DNA from: Lunularia cruciata
Taxonomy: Eukaryota; Streptophyta; Marchantiopsida; Lunulariales; Lunulariaceae
Length of the DNA: 64,000 nucleotides
Reading direction: 5' to 3'
Assembly: GCA_948567375.1 (NCBI GenBank)
Contig: OX419755.1
Location: forward strand, 54,888,291-54,952,290
The position numbers and the translations under genes are program-made. The notes under the pieces are model-generated. The model was not told where the DNA came from. It saw only the letters and a program-made list of their open reading frames with translations, and made no database searches. Position 1 is the first letter of the stretch; each line of letters starts with the position of its first letter. Shown here in pieces: positions 19,390 through 31,390 of the stretch.

Positions 19390-20170
19390 GACTATTTGGA
19401 TTTGGAAAAGAAGATGTGTGACAAGAAAATGTCATACACTTTATAGTATATAACAAGAAAGAGCTTGTTCACATGGAGATATATATTGGAAATAAATAGT
19501 GTCATTATTGTAGTTCTTTATTGTTTCTAATTTAACATGTGGTCAAAAGCCACTCCCAAAAGAATGTAGAGTCATCAATTATAACGCATTATGGTAAAAG
19601 GAAAACCCCCAAAACCACTTTCACTTAAGCTAAGTTCCAAATATTCCCTAAAGGTGATGATTTAGTCACTCTACAGAAGCTACTTTAAGCTACAAAGAAC
19701 ACAATTCCAAAGAATGTATTCTACCCTTCTCAAAAGGCACTCCAAGGGTTCTTTACATTGGTAGAAAATCCTCACCTTTTCATTTTGTGTTACTTTCATT
19801 GCTACATCTCTTTTAAGACCCATCAAGGCATTGCTCTATTCCTTTAGAACTACCAAGAATCCCAAACCTAGCCTTGAGTACTAATGATCACACATACAAC
19901 TATATTTGTTCCTACTACAAAGTTCCTCACCAGCTCTCACCAAAGCGCACAAAACCAATACTTGGAAGTATGTAAAGAAACAAAGAGCTTTTGGTTCTTT
20001 CACATTATTCAACTTGCATGGACTAAACAAATATTTGTAATAACAAAAAGCCTTAAATAGCTTTTCTCACTACTAACTAAAGATATCCAATGGTCAAGGA
20101 AGTGCAAAGATCTAACAAAAATTCACTGCATGCATTTGGACTACACAATCTATTACTCTATCTTATATTA
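19390..20170 (-). repeat. LTR4-type repeat, copy 1
   Basis: Shares ordered blocks with 38236-39190 and 52390-52960. These are a 'tcctttattrtt...' start, 'ACTCCCAAAA', then 'caaagagc...tctttcac.ttattc' and 'ttaaatagct' near the right end. Each copy is followed on the right by minus-strand coiled-coil-like coding remains. It is likely the 3' LTR or terminal region of family U. The exact ends are uncertain. Confidence 0.5.
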
Positions 20171-20179
20171 CTTTGCTAA

Positions 20180-20831
20180 TCTATACATTGTTAAATCACT
20201 AACTTGTGTCTTGGGAAAGTGTTTTATTCCTTTTTGAAGAACTCTGCCTTGTCTTCTTCAGACTTCTACTCCAAAGATTATACAACTTAGAAGATGTGTA
20301 CAATTATGAAGAATTTGCATTTAGTGAATCTTTATAAAAGTCTTCCTCTAAAGAACTACCTCCACCTCTAGCTTTCTTAAGGAGACTTTTAGTTTTCCTC
20401 TCATAATTTATTATTTCTAAGATAACTATATCACACATTTCCTAAAGCTTCCTATTTGGGTGCTCCCTTAGTTTCAAGGAAAACCTTTCTAACTTTGTGT
20501 CATCATAGATTTGTGCACGAAGAGTAAGAACTTGCACTTTTAACTCATGGAATGTTTCCTTTGTTATCCTACACATTGTTGCTTCTTCCTTAAGCTTCAT
20601 CATTTGGTCTTGAAGATATCCTAAATATTTAATTACCTTCTTTTGTGCTTCAAACTTGGGTGCTAGTGTAAAGACTTTGGAAATTACCTCCTAGAGGATT
20701 TTTTGCCTTTCTTCTACTTTCTTCTACTTCTCCTTCCTCTTGATGTAAATTCCTACTTATTTCTTGTACTTGGTCACTATAGCTCTAAAGATACAATCTT
20801 GACTTTCTAAATCTCTCACTTACCTTGGATG
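20180..20831 (-). pseudogene. Family U C-terminal coding remains (coiled coil)
   Basis: The minus strand reads long charged stretches such as FEAQKKVIKYLGYLQDQMMKL and ETFHELKVQVLTLRAQIY in one frame with few stops, from about 20720 to 20320. The heptad-like Leu/Ile spacing suggests a coiled coil. It is the downstream half of the U copy at 29210-30850, split by insertion of E. I recognise no catalytic domain, and a gag-like or structural role is only inference. Confidence 0.5.
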
Positions 20832-21319
20832 TGTAATAGTATGGAGATTAGCAAAAGAGTTTGTAGAAGCTAAATGTGTAAGAATATGGCATTAGCAAAA
20901 TAATTAGTAGAAGCTAAGGAGTTGGTAGAATTAACTACATACAGCTTAATGAGGTAAAATTAGCATCCTAAGAATACTAAGAATGTCCTAGAAGCATCTA
21001 GAAAGCTTCATGGTAGAATATCCTAGAAGCAACTAGGAAGCTTTGTGGTGAGAACCTTCTAGGAACCTTCAAAGCTTGAGTAATTGATATGCCAAGTTGA
21101 CAACTAGTTAGCTAACACACTAAGTAAAAAACTAGCTTAGCTTGCACTCCAAGAAAGGCAGATTAGTGAAAGAAGTTTCCTTTGAAGCTTCTTGAGAACT
21201 TTGTACTTAAGTGGCCTATACATACTAGGGCCAAAGCTCATGCTAGGCATTTGGAGTTTCACTCAATTGAAAATTAATGTGACCTTCCAGTCTTCTATTT
21301 ATTTCCTTGGTCCTTTGCA
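20832..21319 (+). repeat. 5' LTR of element E
   Basis: Runs from TGTAATAGTATGG to CCTTTGCA. It contains degenerate GAAGC/CTTC dyads and a downstream block matching C's LTR (CCAAAGCTCATGCTAGGCAT). Followed by T and the primer site. Confidence 0.85.
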
Positions 21320-21320
21320 T

Positions 21321-21332
21321 TGGTATCAAAGC
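21321..21332 (+). other. Primer-binding site of element E
   Basis: TGGTATCAAAGC, one mismatch to the initiator tRNA-Met site. Confidence 0.85.
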
Positions 21333-21576
21333 AAGGAGTGGATAGATGGAATTTAGGGACCATCAAATCAGCCTCCCCCAAACCATTGGGATTTTTGTAT
21401 TTTTGTGCTACCAAAGCACCTTTCAAATAGTTAATCATTTCTTGCTTTGGCTAAGATGTTTTTGAATGTGATCACCTTATTTGATGTACCAGTAATCAAT
21501 CCATTTTTAATTATATAGAGTAGTGAACATGTTAACCTAGTTAATTGCAAGTAGGTAGTGTGGTAGAGTAGTAGTC

Positions 21577-22076
21577 ATGGAGGCAATCCTTGAAGTTATC
21601 ATTGCTATTTAGTAAAATTGAGCATCTTATTTGATTTTTTGAAGAGAGAGATCATGGTGATCAATGACAAGAGCAATTGGAGAGAGCAATATTTTGAGAT
21701 GGAGAAGATTGAGTGCAGTTTCCAAAACCAAAGATCTTTGAATGCAAACATCTATCAAGTGTAATAGAGAATTTTTTGTTTGATTGTGAATGTTATTTTA
21801 TAGCCATAAATCTTATGGATGATTGGAGAAAACCTTCTTGGCTTCAAGGCAATGAGATAGACCAATAAAACTATGGTGGCAATGCCAAATAGAATAGACT
21901 CAATGGTAATTTGTTGCTCCAATTTTGACATGGAAAGACTTCAAGAGTGCAGTCATTGGGAGATTCCAAGCCATGGATGTTGCACTAGCTGCACAAGATT
22001 GATTGATAGAATTGAGGCACATTAGGTCTATGAGAGGTTAAGTTTCTCAATTCCAGAACACCATGATGTTGATTCT
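21577..22076 (+). pseudogene. Element E gag, N-terminal part
   Basis: Starts MEAILEVIIAI at 21577, matching C's MAAIPDVIFAM. Later pieces are LTWKDFKSAVIGRFQAMDVALAAQD and SQFQNTMMLIL. At 22076 it is cut by copia element G and resumes at about 24992. Many stops. Confidence 0.8.
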
Positions 22077-22319
22077 TGTTGATGAAGTATCACTAGCTAA
22101 TACTCCCAACAACTAGCGTTAGCAAGAGAGTTAATCTTTAGTTGAGTTAATTCTTTGATCACCATTTCTCATTAGTCATAACTTTAAACTATGGTGAAGA
22201 GTAATTTAACCTACTTGTGTATCTTCTTCTCTACCTATATATACTAGAGTAGGACTTGTGTCCCATAGACCATTCCTTGGTGAACTTTGGTATCTCCACT
22301 CTCATTTTTTCACTTTGCA
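22077..22319 (+). repeat. 5' LTR of copia element G
   Basis: TGTTGATGAAGT to ACTTTGCA, 243 bp. It matches 24867-24991, which lacks an internal block of about 115 bases. Confidence 0.85.
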
Positions 22320-22322
22320 ATA

Positions 22323-22334
22323 TGGTATTAGAGC
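22323..22334 (+). other. Primer-binding site of element G
   Basis: TGGTATTAGAGC, one mismatch to the initiator tRNA-Met site. Confidence 0.85.
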
Positions 22335-22764
22335 AGAAGAAAGATGGGAGAATATTTTTGGTTCAATTTGTGAGATGGTCTTGATTGCTAAATGATCTGA
22401 ATAGCAATATTATTTATTTATTTGTGCCATGAGCACTAAACTCAATATATATGGTGGGTATCAAAATCTAGTCTTGTTGCTCAAGATCAGACTTTGTTTG
22501 TTAGAAGAGGTCAAGCAGAGGTAGAGGATGTGGAAGTTCACTTTGTTGAGGTGCTGTTTGTAGAGGTCAATCCTCACAAAGACAATATGCAACACAAGGC
22601 AAGTCCATAATGGAGAGATTTTACAAGTCTATAATTCATAGTCTTACTATGAGAAGATTTTTTTAAAAGCAAGATGATGTTTGAAGACATAAACTTACTA
22701 TAAAAAACAAAACAAAATATAAAAATATATAGAGAAGGATTTTTTCTCTAAAGATCATCTATTA

Positions 22765-23530
22765 ATGATGACTCATGCTACTACCAAGAGCAAAGAAAAG
22801 AGGTTCATCAACTCAAGGTGCTCCAACCATATGATCCATCAGGCTAGTATTTTCAGTTCTAAAGAACCAATATCTAAGTTATTGTCTTGGAATACAAGTG
22901 ATGATACTGAATATATTATTATTCATACAGGCATTATCTCTTTCCCATCTCCATTGTTCAATGGTTTGGGAGAAGTCTTTCACATGTCTACATCACCAAG
23001 AACTTATTTTATGTTGGCCAGATTATTGAAAAGAGCTTTTAGGTTCTATTTAACCAAGATGGCGTGTTTGTCTATAAGTATGAGAAGGTGCTATCCCCAT
23101 AGGATGAAAAATTGGATAAAAAGTATGGATTACATTTAAATTAGACATCAAGATCCCCAAGGTTACAAATAAAAATGTTATGTTTATTCATGGCTCAACT
23201 GATTTTTAGATCTTGAAATGTGGCATGAAAGAGTAGGTCACATGAAACTACAAAGATTAGGTGCTACCTACCTTACAGGGCTTCCAATATATTCTGATCC
23301 TTTTCCTTCAAGGGTTTTTGAGGCTCATCAATTTGGTAAGCATGCTAGAAAGTTGTTTAAGCATCATTGTCAAAAGGCCTCTAAGGTGTTAAAATTGATC
23401 CACACCAACACATATGGATTGCTTCACAAAAGATTCTTATTGGTTCTAAATATTTTGTCTTGTTTATTGACAACATTCTAAGATATATGTTGATCTACTT
23501 TCCAAAATGGAAATTTTTTTTGGTTTTGTC
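22765..23530 (+). pseudogene. Element G protease and integrase N-terminus
   Basis: The frame at 22765-23139 contains RFINSRCSNHMIHQASIFSS, the copia protease site normally ending in DSGASxHM, with the catalytic D-S-G changed to N-S-R. Frame 23218-23481 has the gag-pre-integrase motif WHERVGHMKLQRLG and HTNTYGLLHKRFLLV, where the integrase core would begin. The remaining integrase core is missing. Confidence 0.8.
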
Positions 23531-23659
23531 ACAAGGATGAAGCTTGTAGAATAGGTGCTCCTTTAGATCATGAGAACATGATTGGAATAAACATGCTAAT
23601 CAAGTTTTGCACTGTCTTTCTTTGTGTGTTTCACCATCACTATTTTGTTACATATAGGC

Positions 23660-23964
23660 GCTGATACTCATAAGGAAGTTTGGAATGCATTAACAAATTT
23701 TTTTAGACATTGACAAAGGCAAGAAAGCTTCAATTGAAGCGGCAATTAATGGAGGGTAACAAGGACAAATCAAGCATAACTGATTATGTTTATCACATTT
23801 GTGGTCTAGTTGAGCAACTAAATAGCATTGTAGTTAAGGTTGAGGATGATGATTTGATTCTTCATACTATTCAAGGTCTATCAAAGGAGTATAAAATTTT
23901 TGAGACATCTATAGCCATTAGAGATACTTATCATATATTTGATGAGCTTGGAATTCCAAGATAA
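23660..23964 (+). pseudogene. Copia gag (UBN2-type) segment inside element G, out of usual order
   Basis: Starts HKEVWNALTNFF, then the frame 23710-23964 reads KARKLQLKRQLMEGNKDKSS, TDYVYHICGLVEQLN and LHTIQGLSKEYKIFETSI. This is the UBN2/retrotran_gag_2 domain of copia Gag. In copia elements gag precedes protease, yet here it follows the protease and pre-integrase pieces on the same strand. It is either a second copia fragment inserted here or the result of recombination between copies. Confidence 0.82.
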
Positions 23965-24039
23965 ATTGATATCTTCTATCTATTGGATTCCAAATTTTCA
24001 GTTCATATTCTTCACTATACCAATTACAAGTTTTTGACA

Positions 24040-24866
24040 ATATATTTTTATTGATCATCTATGTTGATATGACCTGATTATCACCAGTAGTTATCAAGAT
24101 CTCATTTGGTAAGTAAAAGATCATTTGAAAAGAGAGTTCAACTTCTATTAAGCTAAATGCCAAAGATGGTGAGTTGTTGGCTGATCTAGTTATGTATAGA
24201 AATATTATTGGAAGTCTGGTTTCAATCTTACAAGACTAGATCTAAGCTACATTTTGATCTAGAGAGTCAGTTTGTACAAGCACCAAGGAAGCCACATCTT
24301 GGTACAATTTGAAGGACTTTATATTATGTGAAGTTTACCCTTCAATTTGGTCTTCACTATTCAGATGGTGGGTTACCTATTGTACAAGGTTTTATTGATG
24401 CAGATTGGGCAAAGAGTGCTAAAGATCAAAGATCAACATTAAGTTTCCTTTTTAGCCTTGAAATTTCTACAATTAGTTGGTCATCAAATAAACAACCTTT
24501 TATTGCTTTATTATCAAAAAAAGCAAAAGAGAGGACTGCCACTAATGCTACATGTGAGTTTATTTGGCTTCACATCTTATTAGAAGATATGAGATATATA
24601 TTTCATGATCCTATAATCTTATATATGGATAACATCAACAATAATAAACTTGCTAGCAATCTAGTATTTCATACCAAGACCAAAAATATTAAGGTCCATT
24701 ATCATTTCATTAGAGAGAAGGCATTGGTTTGAGAAATATATCTGCAATATATTCCTATAGATTAGAAAGTTGTTGATATATTAACCAAAGCTTTACCTAA
24801 AGATAAACTTGAATATTTTAGATGTCATCTAGTAGTGAAAGATATTGACTTTAGCTTGAGGGTGAG
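24040..24866 (+). pseudogene. Element G RT remnant and RNase H
   Basis: RT tail LIIYVDM (YVDD box, one Asp lost by a small deletion) lies at about 24049-24085. RNase H follows at 24328-24732: PIVQGFIDADWAKSAKDQRS, TISWSSNKQPFIALLSKKAKE, FIWLHILLEDM, ILYMDNINN and HTKTKNIKVHYHFIRE, all standard copia RNase H text. The 135-codon frame is uninterrupted but the enzyme could not be expressed with the rest broken. Confidence 0.85.
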
Positions 24867-24991
24867 TGTTGATGAAGTCTCACAAGCTAGTACTTCTAGC
24901 AACTAATGTCAATAGTAGAGTTAATCTTTGTGTCCCATAGACCATTATTTGGTGAACTTTGGTATCTACAATCTCATTTTTTCACTTTCTA
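24867..24991 (+). repeat. 3' LTR of copia element G, internally deleted
   Basis: Begins TGTTGATGAAGTCTCACAAG directly after the purine tract and ends ACTTTCTA. About half the length of the 5' LTR. Confidence 0.8.
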
Positions 24992-25380
24992 ATAATTCCA
25001 AACATACAAGAAGGTGAAACTTTGAATCTATTTATGAGAGGTTTGAAATCACACACTAAATTGGAAGTAACTATGTGCAAATCCAAGCATCTAGAAGAAG
25101 CCATGAAAATGGTTGAGTGCCTTGACTCCTTGGTTACCATGAATTGGTCTCTATATAGACCTCCACAAAACCTACAAACACAACAAGCATGAGTGGATAG
25201 CCATCATTCATGGAGATTGATGCCACCCAAATGGAGGCCGCTTGGTGTGGTAGACTAAGAAATAGTTTTGATAAAATATTAATTGCTTCTATTGTTGCAT
25301 TTCTGAATGTAAACTCTAGAATGGAAAACCTCAACTAATTGCCTAAACGGTGTTTATGGAGCATGATGATCATGGAAACA
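24992..25380 (+). pseudogene. Element E gag, C-terminal part with gag-pol junction
   Basis: Continues E gag as IQEGETLNLFMRGLKSHTKLEV, then HLEEAMKMVECLDSLVTMNWS. The zinc knuckle zone (25240-25320) is too mutated to read cleanly. The junction heptamer of C is TGGAAAC here. Confidence 0.78.
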
Positions 25381-26100
25381 TCCTAGTAAGAGATATTATA
25401 TCACTTGTTATAAATCTCATTAGTTCTAATGAGATTGAAGGTTTGGTCTATACAATTTTGATTCACTTGCAAGGTATGATATCCAATTGTGGTGGTAGGA
25501 TTTTGGTTGATTCTTGGAGTTTTGAGAATTACAAGTCCATACAATTAGCAAAGGAATTTTATACTCTTATCAAGCCAGTATTGGATAGCAAATTGATGAT
25601 GAAAGATGGTAAAAGACATTTCGCATCCTATTGTATTTAAGATTGGGAAGGAGAATTCAGAGTTTATGAGAGTCTTGGTAGCTCACCTAAATTACAATAT
25701 ATAGGTCTTTCTTGGCTTGAACATCATAAGCTTTAATTTAATTGGGCCCGATCATAAATTCAAGTACAACACCAAGGTAGAAATTACCAATTAGGTTGTT
25801 TGGCACCTTTGAGTAAAACATCTAAGAATAGTCAGATCCAAGATGAGAAGTTTATTAGTATAGTAGTTGTAGAGCAAGCTTTTGAAGAAGACATTCTTAT
25901 TTTTCAAACCTATTGCACAAGGTAACTTTGATGAGTGTCAAAAGCCAATGGTTGATCAAATAGTTTAGCAATTTGTAGAAATGTTCTTGGATACTTTTCC
26001 AAAAGGATAACCCTTTAACATAATAACCCATTGCAAGATAAATCTATTACTTGGTAGTGTTCCAATGAGTAAATCAATCTATTAGCTCTCACTAAAGGAA
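25350..26100 (+). pseudogene. Element E protease
   Basis: Frame 25350-25640 reads ISSNEIEGLVYTILIHLQGM and GGRILVDSWSFENYKS, where C has LLDSGSS, so the active-site glycine is lost. It is followed by pieces matching C's linker with a single repeat unit (SQIQDEKFISIVVVEQAFEED). Confidence 0.8.
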
Positions 26101-27340
26101 TAAGAGGAACTTTGAACAACATTAATGAACTTGTTAGAGAAAATTTCATACAACATAGTATATCTCCTTACGGAGCACCAATACTCTTTGTACCAAAGAA
26201 GGATGGAGGGATTTAATTTTGTAATGACTACCATGGCCTTAATAAATAGAATGTGTGAAGAATGTGTATCCCTTGTCTCGTATTGATGACTTGTTGGATC
26301 AACTAAATTAAATACAATACTTCTAAAAGTTGTATCTTCAAAGTTGTTGTTTGCAACTTCCCATTTATAGGGAGGATGTGAAAAGATTACCTTTTGCACA
26401 AGATATATGCATTTTGAATGGAAATTTTTATCTTTTGTGCTCACTTATGCTTTGACAATTTTCATAGATCAAATGCATTGGGTGTTGAAGGAACTATTGG
26501 ATCAATATATCAAAGTGTTCTTGGATGATATTTTAATTTATAGGAAGATGGAGGTAAAACACAAGAATCACTTACAAGAAATTGTAGGATAACTATGCCA
26601 ATGGAAGTTCTATTACAAGAAGTCCAAGTATGTCTTTTGGCAGAACAAAGTTACCTTCTTGGGTCATAAGGTCTTAGTGAAGGGGATCAAGATAGAATTG
26701 AAGAAAATCAAAGCCATTACCACTTGGCCTACTCCTAAGGATGCCTTAAAAGTTTGGAAATTTAATGGTTGGCTAGTTTTTACCAATGGTTCATCCGCTA
26801 TTTTACTCATGTGGTAGCACCATTGATTGATCTCTTGGGGAAAACATCAAGCTTTGAGTGGACCACCAGGCAAGAAGAAACATTCAAGAAAAGATATGTG
26901 TCTTCAAAACCTATTCTCCAACCATATGATTCTCAACTTCCTTTTGTGGTTAAATTTGATGCTTCTAACTTTAAAATTGGAGCCTTATTGCAATGGAAAT
27001 TTCTAGATGAATCTTATCCCATTACCTTTGTATCTCAATGACTAAATACAACAAAAAGTAATTATTCCTCCCAAAATCAAGAACAAATTACACTGGTATA
27101 TAGAACAAAAGGTGTGGTGACATTACCTCTTGGGGGAAAAAGTGATAATGCAAATTGTTCACAAACCTTGGTTGCAAACCTTACATTTGGAACACATGAA
27201 GAGTTGGTATCATTGATGGGAGAAACAATCAAAGATTTTGACATCAAACTGAAGTACAAACCTGGAAATTTCCATGTCCTTCCAAATGTATTATCACAAC
27301 AACCTGATTTGAATTTTTTTTTCCAAAATCTCTCCTAATA
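26100..27340 (+). pseudogene. Element E reverse transcriptase and RNase H
   Basis: Fragments follow in order: [13 protein letters not shown] near 26175, [47 protein letters not shown] (box intact, about 26512-26550), VTFLGHKVLVKGIK, MASFYQWFIRYFTHVVAPL and VVKFDASNFKIGALLQWKF. The tether DFDIKLKYKPGNFHVLPN lies at about 27235-27290. Many stops and shifts. Confidence 0.83.
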
Positions 27341-28753
27341 AGAGCAATCACCATGGTGTTGATAGACTCCAAAGTACAAATAGAGTTAAAGACTACTCTA
27401 CAACAAGATCCCTTCTGTTATCTTGTGCAAATTTGTGTTGCAACACATGACAAGGAGTATGACACCTTTTCATTCAAGGATGGCCTTCTATTTTGTGAGA
27501 ATTAAGTTTATGTTTCAACTATGGAAGACATGCAAATTGCTGGTCACTTGGGTGTAGAAATAGTCTTGAGTACCCTACAACAACAATAGTGGTGGCCCAA
27601 TATGGCACATCAGGTTTTGAGATTTTGTATAATATTATGAGAGTTGGCAATGCAATAAGTCCAACAACCAAAAACCAAGTGGATTACTCCAAGCACTCCA
27701 AATTCAATCTACCCAATGGGAACATGTGAGCTAAGATCTCATGATATCCTTGACAAGGATGGCCTAAGGCCATACAACCATTGTTGTATTTGTTGAGAAG
27801 CTCAACAAGCAGATTTACTTGGCATCTATCATGGATACACTAGATGCTCCAACATTGGCGCAAATCTACTTAAATCTTTAAAGATCATGGGATGCCAAGT
27901 GTTCTAATATTTGATTGAGATCCTCAATTCATCAATAAATTTTGGCAAGGATTTTCTAAGCTACTAGGTACCAAGCTTGCTTGTCTATTGCCTATCATAC
28001 TTAAATTGATGGCCAAATGGAATCAGAAAATTGCACCTTGGACGATCCGCTATGTGCTTTCATCAATGTTCATCACATCAATTGGGATACTTGTCTTGTG
28101 GTTACCAAGTTTTCTTACAATATTTCTAAGTAAATAGGAACCAAATTTTCTCTTTTCTTCCTTAATTTGGAGCAATATCCACTTGTTCTATATTCTCTTC
28201 TAGCTCCATTTCCATCTCATGTCCCTCATGATGCACTTTCTTATCCATGTTATGTACCTCCTTACACCAAGCCAAGTCTCATCTCCTTGTTGCTCAAGAG
28301 CAACAAAAATCATGTGTTGTTACCTTTCAGATAGGTGATAAGGTTATGCTCTCCTCTAGTAACCTTCCTCTCCCTCTTGATACCAAAGTTTATAAACTCA
28401 CTCCTTATTAGATAGGACACTTTGCTATTATTTAGATCATTTATTTCATTGCCTAAAAACTTACCCTTCTTAGTCATATTCTAGCCCACTTCTTTCCCTA
28501 CTTATATCCAACCTCCTCCTCCAATCTCTATTAATGATCATGAAGATTATGAGGTTGATCATATACTAACACGTCAAGACATCAAAGGTAGCCACCATGA
28601 CACATTGAATATAAGATCCTTTGGAAAGGATACCTTCTTCACAATGACACATGGGAGCTTCATTCTCCTCTCCAAAATGTATAAGTAGCTATCCAAGAGT
28701 TTGAAGAATTCTTAGCAACAACAAGGATGTCACCACCTAGTGGTGCAAGACTA
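27341..28753 (+). pseudogene. Element E integrase and chromodomain remnant
   Basis: Integrase pieces match C: DTLDAPTLAQIYLNL, ENCTLDDPLCAFINVHHINW and PLVLYSLLAPFPSHV. The GPY/F zone is degraded. INDHEDYEVDHILTRQDIKG (about 28530-28590) is the beginning of the chromodomain, after which the frame is lost. The polypurine tract before 28754 is mutated compared with C. Confidence 0.78.
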
Positions 28754-29209
28754 TGTAATAATATGAAGTTACCAAAAGTTAGTAGAAGCTAAGGAGTTAG
28801 TAAAATTTGCTATATATAGCAAAAATGAGGTAGAATTAGCATAACCTAATAATGCTAATAATATTATAGAAGCATCTAGGAAGTTTTATCACATAATATC
28901 CTAGAAGCAACTAGGAAGCTTCATGGTGAAAAACTTCTAAGAACTTGCCAAGGATTGAGTAACTTGTATGCCAAGTTGATAGCTTAGCTTACATGCCAAG
29001 TAAATTCCTGGCTTAGCTTGCATTCTAATAAAGGTGAATTTTGGAAGGAACCTTCTTTGAAGCTTCTAGAGAACCTTGTACCTAAGTAGCTTATAAATAC
29101 CAATGCCAAAGCTCAAACTATGCATTTGGATTTTTCTTTTATTGAGAGTTTCAATGTGACCTTCTATTCTGATATTCCATTTTCCTATTTCTCACTTTCG
29201 TGTTTTACA
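28754..29209 (+). repeat. 3' LTR of element E
   Basis: TGTAATAATATG to GTTTTACA. It aligns with 20832-21319 throughout, with many differences and short indels. Confidence 0.85.
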
Positions 29210-30850
29210 AGATTGTTACTTTCTCCATATCCTTCACCCATAGCTCTTCTTTGTCCCCTTACTCCTTGTGCCTCTCTTTGATCCAAAAAACCCTTAATTA
29301 CTATGAAATCTTTGATTATCTTCCTTAGTTCTTTTGTTCTACAACCAATAAGGTTTTGCCTATTGACCTATTTCCTATTTTTCCTATTGACCTCTCCACC
29401 ACCAGGTTGTTCACCTTCTTTCACTCATCATTGTATAGGCACCTTACCTTCTCCAAGTCCTCCTTGCCCTTGGCCATCTTCACCATTGCTACATATTTAT
29501 TTGTATGCAACCACTCCACCAAAAAAGTCTATTCCATTGCATTAGGCCATGGTTCCTTATATTGGGGAAGTATTATTTTTAGGAAGAATAGTGCAAGTCC
29601 AACCAAATTGACAATGAATTTTACTCCATCTACTTCAAGCAGTTCTAAAACCTCTTTAAAGACTCCTTTTCTTTCTTGGGGTACCTTAATAGAAACCTAC
29701 TTGGTCTTACCTTCAATGCCCACTTCTTCTTCTTGAACTTTTGTGCTCAACTTGACTTAAGATGGACTTGTAGTTCTTTGGGCCACATATCTTCTTGATC
29801 TTTGTGTTCTTTAGCTATTACTTCCTCTTCTTTGGTTTCCACTTCTTATTGTAGAGCTGATTTCACATTGCATAATCATTTTCTTCCTCCTTAAAATTTG
29901 ACTTACTTTATAGAGTGGGCTTGTCTTTGTCTTCTTCTTCTTAGGCTTCTCCTTCTTCATCATCCAAAGATACCTAGACAACCTAAGGTTTTCTCCTTGC
30001 TCTTGTTGGTGCATTCTTTAGAGTATTACTTCTTTAGTGTGTTGAATGACTATCATTACAACTTGGATGACTATCATTACGACTTCTTTCATCTCCATAA
30101 AATTCCCATATTGAGAAAATTCAACATGCATATTCTGATGATTCTTGATGGTAGAAGGTCCTTAGATTGAGCTGCAAATATTCCTTCAGTGATAAAGTGA
30201 TTGTCAAATTTCCTCCTCTCATCTTCAACCACCAAATTCATCCCCATACATCCCCAAAATTACAAATGGAGCAAGAGAGGTGGCTCATATATCTTCCTTG
30301 AGTTCCTTCATCATAGAGCCGGCTTGCCAATAGAATATGTAGGCTCAATTGACAATTCTCTTCTATATAACTACCCAAAGAAAATTGTGTGGTTTATAGT
30401 TAAGTAGGCAGTTTTCTTTGAGCAAAAGAATTTCATGATAGACTAAATTATGTACTTACAAGCAAGATCCTTATAAGTATGTACTTTCCAACCATTACTT
30501 GTAGATCTCTTCTCCGTGAAGGTGTTCTTAATGATAGTGTTGAACTCTTTTCTTATGTCTCCAAATTTGGTATCTAAATTCATCACTCTAGACAAACCTA
30601 TGTCTCCTCCTAGTACTATTCTTTGTTTTTCTTTTCCCCAATTGTAAGGATTACCTCAAAGATCCCAATTGTTCTCTTAACTCTCTTGTGCATCTCTTAA
30701 TGATTGCAAGTGAACCTAACTCCTAATTCTAGAGTAGAAACATCAAGTGTTTCCTTTGAAGTAAATAACCTATAGCTCTCCTAGCCCATTTTTAATTCTT
30801 GCGGATCAAAGGGTCACCTTAGGGATCCTCCTCATGGCTTTCTTTGCTTT
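29210..30850 (-). pseudogene. Family U coding remains, N-terminal half
   Basis: The minus strand carries recurring readable pieces: MVKAKKAMRRIPKVTL near 30850, NLDTKFGDIRKEFN, NGWKVHTYKDLACKYI (about 30450-30505), LSIEPTYSIGKPAL and a lysine-rich stretch at 29811-30014. The text recurs in the copy at 32760-33240 on the other strand. The frame is interrupted by stops every 20-60 codons. I recognise no known domain, and a gag-like protein of an unclassified LTR element is my guess. Element E separates it from its C-terminal half at 20180-20831. Confidence 0.5.
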
Positions 30851-31390
30851 GACCATCTTTCTATCAAGGGCTACATAACTACAAAGAATTATCAAATTCA
30901 AAGGACTTGAGACTACTCTTGTCTTCTATGGAAAAGTCTTATAAAGCTTCTAGCCAAAAGTGTAAACTACTCAGCTGGCACTTAGTTTTATACTCAAGGA
31001 TTATTTGGTAACAATCCTTAGTGGATGAATGGTCACTATCCACAAGTGAGAACTCTTCAATGTGCACCAACAATCCTTGCTGGTGGTTCTTTATCCATGT
31101 GGTAGTGCTATTCAAATCACTATATGGTCTTTAGTTCCAAAGATATTTGGCTCCAAAGATTATTTGTACTTTGTACCCAACTCTTCTTTGGAATCAACTT
31201 ATTTGTACCACCTATTCCTTTGTACTAAACAATTCTTTGGGATCTTGATGTCTTCTTTGTATCCAAATAGGTACACAAATGAAATTTAAAGAATGAACAT
31301 AGAAGATGTTTCTTCACCTAAATATTCAAACAACTTGCTCTACCTTCATCAAAATGAAGTAAAAAAAACAAAAATTGCAACTTTTGCAAA
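30780..31390 (-). repeat. Family U 5' terminal region, inverted arm 1
   Basis: Reverse complement of this stretch matches 32274-32860 in order. Shared landmarks are TTGCAACTYTTGCAAAAA near the outer end, CTACTCARYTGGCA, AATCCTTAGTGG/GGTCCTTAGTGGG and TGTAGTTRTRTAG. It is probably the LTR or 5' leader of U. The end assignment is uncertain. Confidence 0.6.

Larger units (their letters stand above)
22077..24991 (+). mobile_element. Element G: Ty1/copia retrotransposon, nested in E
   Basis: 5' LTR 22077-22319, primer site TGGTATTAGAGC at 22323-22334, protease, gag-pre-integrase, a displaced gag segment, RT remnant, RNase H, a purine-rich tract (TTGAGGGTGAG) and a shortened 3' LTR from 24867. Protein order with RNase H last and copia-type domain wording identifies Ty1/copia. 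E's gag continues on both sides in register (SQFQNTMMLIL, then IPNIQEGETLNLFMRGLK), which fixes the insertion. The target duplication is imperfect. Confidence 0.87.
20832..29209 (+). mobile_element. Element E: old Ty3/gypsy chromovirus related to C
   Basis: Plus-strand copy of the C family with LTRs at 20832-21319 and 28754-29209, primer site 21321-21332, and decayed gag, protease, RT, RNase H, integrase and chromodomain in order. It is interrupted in gag by copia element G. It lies in minus-strand coiled-coil coding sequence of family U, which resumes on both sides. Flanks GGATG and AGATT share only GAT, so the target duplication has decayed. It is clearly older than C, since almost every domain carries stops. 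Confidence 0.88.
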
